NCBI GenBank assembly: GCA_964431495.1
Contig: CAYSJU010000007.1
Span: 1 to 64,000 of the forward strand
Length of the DNA: 64,000 bases
Direction: 5' to 3'
DNA from: CAYSJU01 sp964431495
Lineage (GTDB): Bacteria; Omnitrophota; Gorgyraeia; Tantalellales; Tantalellaceae
This document shows positions 57,493 to 64,000 of this stretch, piece by piece. The notes beneath the pieces were generated by a model. It ran no database searches. It worked only from the letters and a program-made list of their open reading frames with translations, and was not told the origin of the DNA. Position numbers and translations under genes: made by a program. Position 1 is the first letter of the stretch, and each line of letters starts with the position of its first letter.

Positions 57493-58476
57493 ATGAGAAG
57501 AATAGTAAGTATATTCTGCGTAGCTGTTCTTTTTCTCGCTTCCTATGAGGTCAGCGCTGAAGACAGGCCTCTGAAGAAAGTCACTTTTCTTCCTCAATGG
57601 GCCCCCCAGGCCCAGTTCGCCGGTTATTACGCCGCTCTTGACAAAGGAATTTATCAAAAATACGGACTCGATGTAACGATCCTGGATGGCGGGCCGGAAC
57701 AGTTCGCATGGGATTATCTGGCGGACCACAAGGCGGATTTTGTCATTATGCAGCTTTTTGCCGCGATCCAGGAATGGGACCAGGGAGCGGCCATCGTCAA
57801 TATCGCGCAGATAATCCAGGAAACAGGGGTGATGTTCGTTGCCAAGAAAACCAGCGGGATACGAGAGCCCGCTGATATGTTAAACAGGAAAGTGGGGCTA
57901 TGGGATGGTCATGCCCAGCCCATAGCCTTTCTGAAGAAATATAACCTTAAAGTGGAGATCATTCCCCAGACCTATTCCGTAAATCTGTTTTTGCGCGATG
58001 GCGTAGATGTAGCATCCGCCATGTCATATAACGAATACCACACGATCATCAATTCCGGATATGACCCGGATGAGCTGACCACATTCTTGTTTTCCGAACA
58101 CGGCTTGAACTTCCCCGAGGACGGCATTTACACGCTTGAAGAGACATTCCGGAAAGATCCCGCTCTCTGCGCCGACTTTGTGGCGGCTTCGCTGGAGGGA
58201 TGGGAATACGCGTTCGAGCATCCCGAAGAGGCGGTAGATATAGTCCTGAAGTATATGGAAAAAGGGCATCTCCCGGCGAACAGGATGCACCAGATGTGGA
58301 TGCTGAAAAAAGTGGAAGAACTGATACTGGTCGACGGTCCCGGCCGATTGACGGGAGGGCTTAAGCCCGACGCCTTGCGCGAGGTGGCGGAAGAGATGAA
58401 GAAAAACGGGATGATAGAGAAGATCCCGGATTACGGAACATTTTATAAAAAGCCGGATATTCATGCTGCGAAATAG
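57493..58476 (+). CDS. NMT1/THI5-like periplasmic binding protein
   Basis: The 327-residue protein has a signal peptide (RIVSIFCVAVLFLASYEVSA) and an NMT1/THI5-like (SsuA-type) fold: VTFLPQWAPQAQFAGYYAALDKGIYQKYGLDV, ADFVIMQLFAAIQEWD, ADMLNRKVGLWDG and SAMSYNEYHTII. Relatives bind pyrimidine precursors, sulfonates or similar ligands for ABC transport. No permease or ATPase gene is nearby, and the next gene, overlapping by 14 bp, encodes a sensor phosphatase. It may present its ligand to that sensor. Confidence 0.88.
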   Translation: MRRIVSIFCVAVLFLASYEVSAEDRPLKKVTFLPQWAPQAQFAGYYAALDKGIYQKYGLDVTILDGGPEQFAWDYLADHKADFVIMQLFAAIQEWDQGAAIVNIAQIIQETGVMFVAKKTSGIREPADMLNRKVGLWDGHAQPIAFLKKYNLKVEIIPQTYSVNLFLRDGVDVASAMSYNEYHTIINSGYDPDELTTFLFSEHGLNFPEDGIYTLEETFRKDPALCADFVAASLEGWEYAFEHPEEAVDIVLKYMEKGHLPANRMHQMWMLKKVEELILVDGPGRLTGGLKPDALREVAEEMKKNGMIEKIPDYGTFYKKPDIHAAK

Positions 58477-60865
58477 AGGCATAACGTTCAAACTTGTCTT
58501 TTTTATCCTTACCAGCTGCGTTGTTATTTTCGCGCTGATCTTTGGCCGCAGCTATCTGGTCTCCCGCAGGATAATCACAACCAACATAGAAAATAACGCG
58601 AAGAACCTCGCGGAACTTACGGTCAACAAGATAGAGGTCGTGCTGCGCGCGGTTGAAAAAGTGCCGAAAAACTTCGCGCGTTTCAGGGTGGGCGAAGATG
58701 TCGAACGCGCCCCGGATACGATAAAGGACCTGCTGCGTTCAGTGATCAAGAACAATACCGACATATACGGGACCACGATCGCTTATGAGCCGTACGCGTT
58801 TGACGAGGGATCACTGTATTTCGCGCCGTACTTCTGTAAAAGTGCAAGCGACAAAGAGATAAAATTCAAATATCTGGGAGACGACCGGTACGTGTATTTT
58901 TACTGGGACTGGTTCCAGATCCCGAAAGTCCTCGGCAGGCCCATATGGACCGAACCATACTATGATAAAGGCGGCGGGGATTTTATAATGACCACCTATT
59001 CGGTCCCCTTTTACGACGATGATGACAAATTCATGGGCGTGATGACCGCGGATATCTGCCTGACCTGGCTCCAGAACCTCATTTCATCCATCAAGATCGG
59101 CGAGACCGGATACGCGTTCATGATCTCCGGGAACGGGACATTTGTCACCCATCCCGACGAAAAGCTCATCATGAACGATACGATATTCAGCATGGCCGAA
59201 GCCGTGCAGGATCCGCGGATGCGCGGGATAGGCAAGGATATGATAAAAGGGAATTCCGGATTTGTCCCTTTCAGGAGCATCGTCACCGGCAAGGAATGCT
59301 GGATGGCTTACGCGCCCGTGCCTTCCAGCGGGTGGTCCCTGGGCGTTCTATTCCCCAAGGAAGAACTCATGGCTGATATCAACAGGCTTAACAGAACGGT
59401 GTTCATTCTCGGGATATTGGGTTTTCTGGTCCTTTTCGCGATAATTGTCGTGATCTCCGGTTCAATTACAAAACCGCTCAGGATACTGGCCAGTAAGACC
59501 AGGGATATTGCCAGGGGCGATCTGGATTTTGAATTGACGCCCGTAAGGTCCGGGGATGAGGTTGGAAGGCTCGCGGCCGCGTTCATCTATATGAGGGAAG
59601 CCTTAAAGCGCTACATAAAGGACCTGACGGATACCACGGCGAAAAAAGAAAGGATGGAAAGCGAATTAAATATCGCGCACAACATCCAGATGTCCATTGT
59701 GCCGAAGACGTTCCCGGCTTTTCCCGATAATACGGAATTTGACATTTACGCCGTGCTGGATCCGGCAAGAGAAGTCGGCGGGGATTTTTACGACTTTTTC
59801 TTTATAGACGACGATCACCTTTTCTTCGCCCTTGGTGATGTGTCAAGCAAGGGAGTGCCGGCGGCCCTGTTTATGGCAGTGGTCAAGACCCTGCTCAAGG
59901 CAACGGCAATGGAGACCGGGGATCCTGACGAGATCATGGAGAAGGTGAACAAAGAGGCTGCCAAAAATACTTCCGCCATGTTCGTCACGATTTTTTGCGG
60001 GGTGCTGAACATAAGGACAGGGGAAATCTGTTACGCGAACGCCGGTCATAACCCGCCTTTGATCATCCGAAAAGGCGAAGGGGTTGAATTCCTGCGCCCG
60101 GACGGCGGCATTGCCGTCGGCGCCTTTGACGGCGCGGTCTATAAAAAAGAGGAGATTATCCTTGGACCGGAAGATACCATCTATATCTACAGCGACGGGA
60201 TCACAGAGGCCTTTAACGGTAAACAGGAGATGTTCTCGGAAGAAAGGCTGAGAGAGCACGTGACTGCTCACCGCCAGGACGATATCAGGGAACTGGTCGA
60301 TAGCACGTTGCGGAGCGTCAGGTCCTTTGCCGCAGGCGAACCCCAGTCAGATGACATAACCGTTATGGCGTTGAGGTTTTTTCATGCCGGAAAAAAGCGA
60401 GAAGGATCCGTGGGAAAGGCCAGGACTCTTACCCTGAAAAATGACCGGTCCGAAGTCCAGAAACTGTCGCACGCTGTAAACGAATTTGGAAAAGAGAACG
60501 AGCTGTCCGGCAGGATCATAAACCAGGTGAACATGGCCATTGAAGAGATAGTCATCAATATTATCGCTTACGGATACAGGGATAAGAAGGAACACCGGAT
60601 AGACGTTCACATGAGGGTAGAGGACGATGACCTGCTCCTTATGATAGAGGATGATGGCAGGCCCTTTGATCCTACGGTGGTCCCGACACCGGATATTAAT
60701 AAACCGATCGAGGAGAGAGAGATAGGAGGACTTGGCGTGCACCTTGTCCGCAGCCTGATGGAGGAACTGGAATACAGAAGAGAGAAAGGAAAGAACGTTT
60801 TAATAATGAGGAAGAAACTAAGGAATTCGAAGGGCCGGTCCGGCAAAGAAAGGAGAAAAAAATGA
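58463..60865 (+). CDS. Cache-HAMP-SpoIIE phosphatase fused to an RsbW-like kinase domain
   Basis: The 800-residue protein has: a membrane helix (about 10-30); a periplasmic double-Cache sensor (about 40-310) with RPIWTEPYYDKGGGDFIMTT and GYAFMISGNGTFVTHP; a second helix (VFILGILGFLVLFAIIVVI); HAMP (about 332-390); a PP2C/SpoIIE phosphatase with the metal residues in GGDFYD (437), GDVSSKG (457), YSDGITEAF (575) and SDDITVMAL (628); and a C-terminal HATPase with N box EEIVINIIAYGY (693), EDDGRPFDP (728) and GGLGVHLVRSL (754). It could both dephosphorylate and phosphorylate STAS partners encoded beside it. Confidence 0.93.
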   Translation: MLRNRGITFKLVFFILTSCVVIFALIFGRSYLVSRRIITTNIENNAKNLAELTVNKIEVVLRAVEKVPKNFARFRVGEDVERAPDTIKDLLRSVIKNNTDIYGTTIAYEPYAFDEGSLYFAPYFCKSASDKEIKFKYLGDDRYVYFYWDWFQIPKVLGRPIWTEPYYDKGGGDFIMTTYSVPFYDDDDKFMGVMTADICLTWLQNLISSIKIGETGYAFMISGNGTFVTHPDEKLIMNDTIFSMAEAVQDPRMRGIGKDMIKGNSGFVPFRSIVTGKECWMAYAPVPSSGWSLGVLFPKEELMADINRLNRTVFILGILGFLVLFAIIVVISGSITKPLRILASKTRDIARGDLDFELTPVRSGDEVGRLAAAFIYMREALKRYIKDLTDTTAKKERMESELNIAHNIQMSIVPKTFPAFPDNTEFDIYAVLDPAREVGGDFYDFFFIDDDHLFFALGDVSSKGVPAALFMAVVKTLLKATAMETGDPDEIMEKVNKEAAKNTSAMFVTIFCGVLNIRTGEICYANAGHNPPLIIRKGEGVEFLRPDGGIAVGAFDGAVYKKEEIILGPEDTIYIYSDGITEAFNGKQEMFSEERLREHVTAHRQDDIRELVDSTLRSVRSFAAGEPQSDDITVMALRFFHAGKKREGSVGKARTLTLKNDRSEVQKLSHAVNEFGKENELSGRIINQVNMAIEEIVINIIAYGYRDKKEHRIDVHMRVEDDDLLLMIEDDGRPFDPTVVPTPDINKPIEEREIGGLGVHLVRSLMEELEYRREKGKNVLIMRKKLRNSKGRSGKERRKK

Positions 60866-61110
60866 AACTGAACGTAAAAGCTTTTGCCCTTGCGGGAGGT
60901 ATCTTGTGGGGCGCATCCATGTTCATCCTCACCTGGTGGGTGATGATGTTCATGGGCAATACGGGAGATCCCACGATAGTCGGGAAGATGTATTACCTCG
61001 GTTACTCTGTAAGCCCGGTAGGCAGTGTTATAGGCGCGATCTATGGTTTTTTCGACGCCGGTATCGGATGCGCTGTTTTCGCGCTTATTTATAACAAGCT
61101 GGCGAAGTAG
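60862..61110 (+). CDS. Small two-helix membrane protein, annotated elsewhere as holin-like
   Basis: The 82-residue protein has two membrane helices (FALAGGILWGASMFILTWWVMMF and SPVGSVIGAIYGFFDAGIGCAVFALIY). The pattern KLNVKAFALAGGILWG...GYSVS...GFFDAGIG resembles proteins annotated as bacteriophage holin in many bacteria, but nothing here is phage-like. It overlaps the phosphatase gene by 4 bp and is likely part of its operon. Confidence 0.75.
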   Translation: MKLNVKAFALAGGILWGASMFILTWWVMMFMGNTGDPTIVGKMYYLGYSVSPVGSVIGAIYGFFDAGIGCAVFALIYNKLAK

Positions 61111-61137
61111 CCAGGCCGCGTTTTTTTGCTCGGCTTC

Positions 61138-61166
61138 TTGTAAAGCCTGCCCGTTAGCGGTAAAAT
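61138..61166 (+). promoter_or_regulatory. Candidate promoter of the lipoprotein-STAS pair
   Basis: TTGTAA, 17 bp, TAAAAT, 69 bp before the lipoprotein start. It lies in a 124-bp gap with a weak GAAG..CTTC hairpin only. Confidence 0.45.
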
Positions 61167-61234
61167 AATGGTGGCAGGGGTAGTATTTTTATGCCCGGGA
61201 AGAAGAGGACACATAAGAAGGAGGGGAGGTCGTT

Positions 61235-61573
61235 ATGAGGAGATTTCTAGTTATTGTAATAATGTTGTGCCTGGCCGCCGGCTTTACGGTTATCGGGTGC
61301 GGTCCCAAAAAGGCCGCCACAAGCCTGGAGGCCATAAACATATCAAAGACACTGGCCCCGGTGGATAAAAAGACAAAATACCTTCTTTCCCAGGCCTGGG
61401 GGTTTTTGAATTCCGGGAAGCTGCGTGACGCGATCAACACGTCGCAGTATGTCATACGGAACCTTGACAAGAATTCCTCGGAAGCTCAAAGAATACTCAG
61501 GAAATCGCAGGATGCGATGGCTGTCCAGCTGCAGAAAGCGGCGAGAGAGGCCAGGGGAGCCGCCCGGAAGTAG
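61235..61573 (+). CDS. Small lipoprotein
   Basis: The 112-residue protein has a lipoprotein signal (RRFLVIVIMLCLAAGFTVIGC; C22 as the lipidated residue). The mature part is a short helical hairpin (KTKYLLSQAWGFLNSGKLRDAINTSQYVIRNLDKNSSEAQRILRK), like a single TPR-type unit. Function unknown. AAGGAGGGGAGG precedes the ATG, and the STAS gene follows by 13 bp. Confidence 0.78.
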   Translation: MRRFLVIVIMLCLAAGFTVIGCGPKKAATSLEAINISKTLAPVDKKTKYLLSQAWGFLNSGKLRDAINTSQYVIRNLDKNSSEAQRILRKSQDAMAVQLQKAAREARGAARK

Positions 61574-61586
61574 AAAGGGGAAGATT

Positions 61587-61955
61587 ATGCCGTTCAAGAT
61601 GGATATCAAAGAGCAGAAGGAAGGGATCTTTGTGGCCAGGATGGAAGGGAGCCTTGATACGGAGACAGCTCTTTTGTTCGATGAAAGTGTGAAGCCATAT
61701 CTCGCGCCGCCCACAAAGGCCCTGATACTGGACATGAGCAAGCTGGCTTATATAACAAGCATGGGGCTTGGGTCGATATTCCAGGCCAGGAAGGCTCTTG
61801 AAGCGGGAGGGGGAAAACTTATCATAACAAATCCTCAGCCGCAGATAAAAAAGGTGTTCGAGATCGTAAAAGCTCTGCCCAGAAGCCTGATCTTCGAGAG
61901 CATAGAAGAGATCGACAGGTACCTGGATGCCATGCAGAAGAAAGAGATTAAATAG
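61587..61955 (+). CDS. Second STAS-domain anti-sigma factor antagonist
   Basis: The 122-residue protein is a STAS domain with the phospho-site block LAYITSMGLGSIFQARKALEAGGGK and the closing helix region VFEIVKALP. AAAGGGGAAG precedes the ATG at 61587; the frame continues upstream inside the lipoprotein gene. Its stop codon TAG is supplied by a copy of the dispersed palindrome (61950-62005). It makes a second likely substrate for the phosphatase at 58463. Confidence 0.9.
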   Translation: MPFKMDIKEQKEGIFVARMEGSLDTETALLFDESVKPYLAPPTKALILDMSKLAYITSMGLGSIFQARKALEAGGGKLIITNPQPQIKKVFEIVKALPRSLIFESIEEIDRYLDAMQKKEIK

Positions 61956-62005
61956 GGACAGCGACCATTTTTGTGTTTTCAAAAAATGGTCGCTGTCCCT
62001 ATTTA
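61950..62005. repeat. Dispersed palindrome (GGGACAGCGACC family), copy 3
   Basis: AAATAGGGACAGCGACCATTTT and its complement around a short loop (TGTGTTTTCAA). It begins in the last codons of the STAS gene and contributes its stop. Confidence 0.85.
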
Positions 62006-62020
62006 ATTACACCCCCGTTA

Positions 62021-63250
62021 TTACAACGCGATATGTATCCTCAGTCCGTAGGCGAATACAGGATCATCAGGGCTGTTACCGTCGCCGTTCGGGTTCCATA
62101 CAAGCTGAAAGTCAGGGCTTATAGAAAATACCTTGTTCAGCTTATATCTGTAGTATATTTCAAAGTGGCCTTCGGGAAGGCCGGGGTTCCCGGCCTTTTT
62201 GTATTGTTCGCTCGGCACGTCCTGGCCGACCAGGAAAGCGAACACGTCATTTTCTCTTTTCCAGTATTTGCCGGTCATCCTGGCGCCGGCCAGCCATGCC
62301 ATATAGATGGGCGCGCCTCTTCCGGCCGGGATCACATCGGGGCGCTGCCATCCCAGGCGGCCGAACACGGCGAACACATCCGTGATCATCTGGTCAGCGG
62401 TGAAACCGTAGCCGTAATTCATCTCTTTGGTCCTTGAACTTTGCGCCTGGCCTTCATTGGTAAGTTTGCTATGGAACAGGGTGTTCATGAAGCCGTAAAG
62501 CTTGTAATTGCCGTCCCATTGTTGCGGGTCCAGATCAAAGAGACAGGCCGGTTTCAGATTGATCTCCCATGTGTACATGCCATTCTTGAAGATCCTTTCC
62601 CAATCGGCGTCAGCCTCGAAAAAATTGAATTTAAATTCAAAGAAACGCGCCGCATCGGGACGTAATATCGAATAGATCGTAAAACAGTAATCCTCGGGCC
62701 ATTCTATTGCCGGGAATTTATCGGCCAGATAGGTGAGAAACTGAGTGTCATCATCCCACGCGTATATAATACGGCCCAGTTCATGTTCCGGGATCGTTTT
62801 TCCACATTTGATTATAAGTTGCTTATCGAATAAAAATTGTTCATACCAGAATTTGCGCGCGCGGATATTTCCCCCGACATCGTAGGCGTTATAATTCACG
62901 TCACTGAAAAGATCCATATCGTTGTTAACTGTGTTCCCCACGCCCGTTTTCAGCTGTATAGCCGCGACCCCCCAGTCGCCGAATTCCTTTTTCATATCCA
63001 GATACAACACCCATGAATAACCGAATTTGCCGCCTTTTGCGTTATTGGGATCGGGTGAGCCCTGGAGGAGAAAGGTGGAAGTCGGTGTTATGTAAAAATC
63101 CAGGGCTTCTACCGCGATGCCTTCTCCCGGGGTGTATTCCACCCAGCTGGCAGACCCATCAAGCTCATCAGCTCGCACCAGGGAAGGGAGCAGGGTCAAA
63201 AAAAGGCAAAGTGACAGGACCAGGAGGACCGGCTTTTTCTTCATGTTCAA
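62021..63250 (-). CDS. OprB-like carbohydrate-selective porin
   Basis: The 409-residue protein has a signal peptide (KKPVLLVLSLCLFLTLLPSLVRA) and alternating beta-strand sequence, with the OprB-type C-terminus FEIYYRYKLNKVFSISPDFQLVWNP and a final GLRIHIAL. OprB porins pass sugars through the outer membrane. It converges on the partner-switching cluster and is framed by copies 3 and 4 of the dispersed palindrome. Confidence 0.82.
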   Translation of the reverse strand: MNMKKKPVLLVLSLCLFLTLLPSLVRADELDGSASWVEYTPGEGIAVEALDFYITPTSTFLLQGSPDPNNAKGGKFGYSWVLYLDMKKEFGDWGVAAIQLKTGVGNTVNNDMDLFSDVNYNAYDVGGNIRARKFWYEQFLFDKQLIIKCGKTIPEHELGRIIYAWDDDTQFLTYLADKFPAIEWPEDYCFTIYSILRPDAARFFEFKFNFFEADADWERIFKNGMYTWEINLKPACLFDLDPQQWDGNYKLYGFMNTLFHSKLTNEGQAQSSRTKEMNYGYGFTADQMITDVFAVFGRLGWQRPDVIPAGRGAPIYMAWLAGARMTGKYWKRENDVFAFLVGQDVPSEQYKKAGNPGLPEGHFEIYYRYKLNKVFSISPDFQLVWNPNGDGNSPDDPVFAYGLRIHIAL

Positions 63251-63262
63251 ATTATACCTGAT

Positions 63263-63328
63263 AAATAGGGACAGCGACCATTTTTTATTCTTACTTTCAG
63301 ATAGAGAAAATGGTCGCTGTCCCTAATA
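63263..63328. repeat. Dispersed palindrome (GGGACAGCGACC family), copy 4
   Basis: AAATAGGGACAGCGACCATTTT and, 20-odd bases later, AAAATGGTCGCTGTCCCTA. It lies upstream of the porin gene, between it and the next plus-strand gene. Confidence 0.85.
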
Positions 63329-63334
63329 AATTCC

Positions 63335-63363
63335 TTGAAAATATCCAGATAGGGGTATATAAT
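63335..63363 (+). promoter_or_regulatory. Promoter of the gene at 63407
   Basis: TTGAAA, 17 bp, TATAAT, giving a leader of about 37 nt with AAGGAAG before the ATG. Confidence 0.7.
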
Positions 63364-63406
63364 TTGCTATTGTTGACAATTTAGAAAAATTGAAAGTAAG
63401 GAAGAA

Positions 63407-64000
63407 ATGGAAAGCAACCCCATATCCGCTGAAATAGAGACCAAGATGATAGAAGGCGAGGCCCACCTTTTCCTTTCCCAGGAAAAGTATTACGAGGCAT
63501 TTGTCGCTTTCAGGAAAGCCGGGCATATCCACAAAAGGCAGGGGAACAGCAAGCAGGCCGCGTTATGTTTCGCTTCAGCGGCAAGCAGCTGGAGCATGAG
63601 GTCCGGAGAGAAAACATTCGCCCGCGGGGCAGCCTCTTATTCGGAAGCGGCTAAAGAAGCGGAAAAGAGCGGTGACCTGGAATATGCTTCCCTGCTCTAC
63701 AAGTACGCGGCCATAAATTATGAGAAAGATATGGAATTTGACAATTATTCACAGTGCTTTTACAGCTCAAAAGAACTCTACAGGAAATTTTTGCTCCGTT
63801 CCCTTATTACTCCCGGAAAGATCCATCCAATAGCGGAGAGCCAGGAAGAAAAAGGCCCGAAAGGCGTCCTGAAGCGCGTTTTCCTGTGGTTTGTATTGAC
63901 GTTCTCATGTCTTGTCTGGGGGCACGGCGAAAGGGCCTCAAGGACGTTTGTTTCAGGCACGGCCGTGGTCTTACTGTCGGCATTTTCCTTTACCTGGGGT
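63407..64000 (+). CDS. Probable ion-channel protein with TPR-like N-terminus (3' partial)
   Basis: The frame runs open to the window end (198 codons seen). Residues 1-130 are helical and repeat-like (HLFLSQEKYYEAFVAFRKAG, KQAALCFASAASSW, EYASLLYKYAAINYEK), similar to TPR or SNAP-type arrays. From about residue 155 come two hydrophobic stretches around WGHGERASRTFVSG, a pattern (GYGERPxR) seen in front of two-helix ion channel domains. That last point is inference from memory and the channel pore itself is beyond the window. Confidence 0.7.
   Translation, partial: MESNPISAEIETKMIEGEAHLFLSQEKYYEAFVAFRKAGHIHKRQGNSKQAALCFASAASSWSMRSGEKTFARGAASYSEAAKEAEKSGDLEYASLLYKYAAINYEKDMEFDNYSQCFYSSKELYRKFLLRSLITPGKIHPIAESQEEKGPKGVLKRVFLWFVLTFSCLVWGHGERASRTFVSGTAVVLLSAFSFTWG

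Noticed and set aside
60862..61110. Prophage remnant on account of the holin-like protein
   Set aside because: No lysin, integrase, capsid or tail genes are nearby, and the gene overlaps a signalling gene in an operon.

Overview
The window looks like a chromosome segment of an uncultured Gram-negative bacterium, probably Omnitrophota (former OP3) or a neighbouring PVC lineage. This is inference. It rests on very large proteins with an (A/G)LAP... N-terminus, a Chlamydia-style V-type ATPase operon, outer-membrane and periplasmic proteins (OprB-like porin, exported enzymes), and core genes that match no common cultured group. It contains a chromosome-origin region. Genes from about 4.6 to 26.5 kb lie mostly on the minus strand and those after 26.9 kb on the plus strand, with dnaA, dnaN and DnaA boxes at the switch.

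Layout. 1-4611: a giant protein, cut by the window edge, with a complete sigma-70 module inside it. 4.6-7.9 kb (minus): a response regulator, then an exported protein-isoaspartate methyltransferase, a HAD phosphatase and rlmN. 8.0-10.9 kb (plus): otsA and a TreT-like trehalose synthase. 10.9-18.2 kb (minus): a pseudopilin, split coaB/coaC, rpoZ, gmk, yicC, ndk, rsmI, glmS, an unknown protein and tRNA-Glu. 18.3-26.5 kb (minus): gyrA, gyrB, a DciA-like gene, dnaN and dnaA, without recF. 26.9-29.3 kb (plus): rpmH, rnpA, yidD, yidC. 29.3-30.3 kb: a 291-bp nested inverted repeat followed by seven 64-bp repeats carrying three parS palindromes. 30.3-31.9 kb: parA and parB. 32-38.8 kb: a PyrR-attenuated operon for UMP synthesis (pyrR, B, C, a Mut7-C RNase gene, pyrK, D, F, E). 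38.9-45.8 kb: V-ATPase genes E, DUF2764, A, B, D, I, K. 45.9-46.3 kb: tRNA-Val and tRNA-Asp between two copies of a dispersed palindromic repeat. 46.4-57.1 kb: envelope and housekeeping genes (M50 protease, PAP2 phosphatase, a second giant exported protein, a short pyruvate kinase, a YiiX-like protein, a PC4-like protein, rmuC, hflK/hflC). 57.1-63.3 kb: a partner-switching signalling cluster (STAS, NMT1-like binding protein, Cache-HAMP-SpoIIE-HATPase protein, small membrane protein, lipoprotein, second STAS) and a convergent OprB-like porin. 63.4-64.0 kb: the start of a probable ion-channel protein.

The most unusual items are the sigma factor embedded in a giant protein, the parS/64-bp array with duplicated promoters directly upstream of parAB, and the partner-switching cluster whose sensor is co-encoded with a periplasmic binding protein. 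All calls come from reading the sequence; no database search was run.
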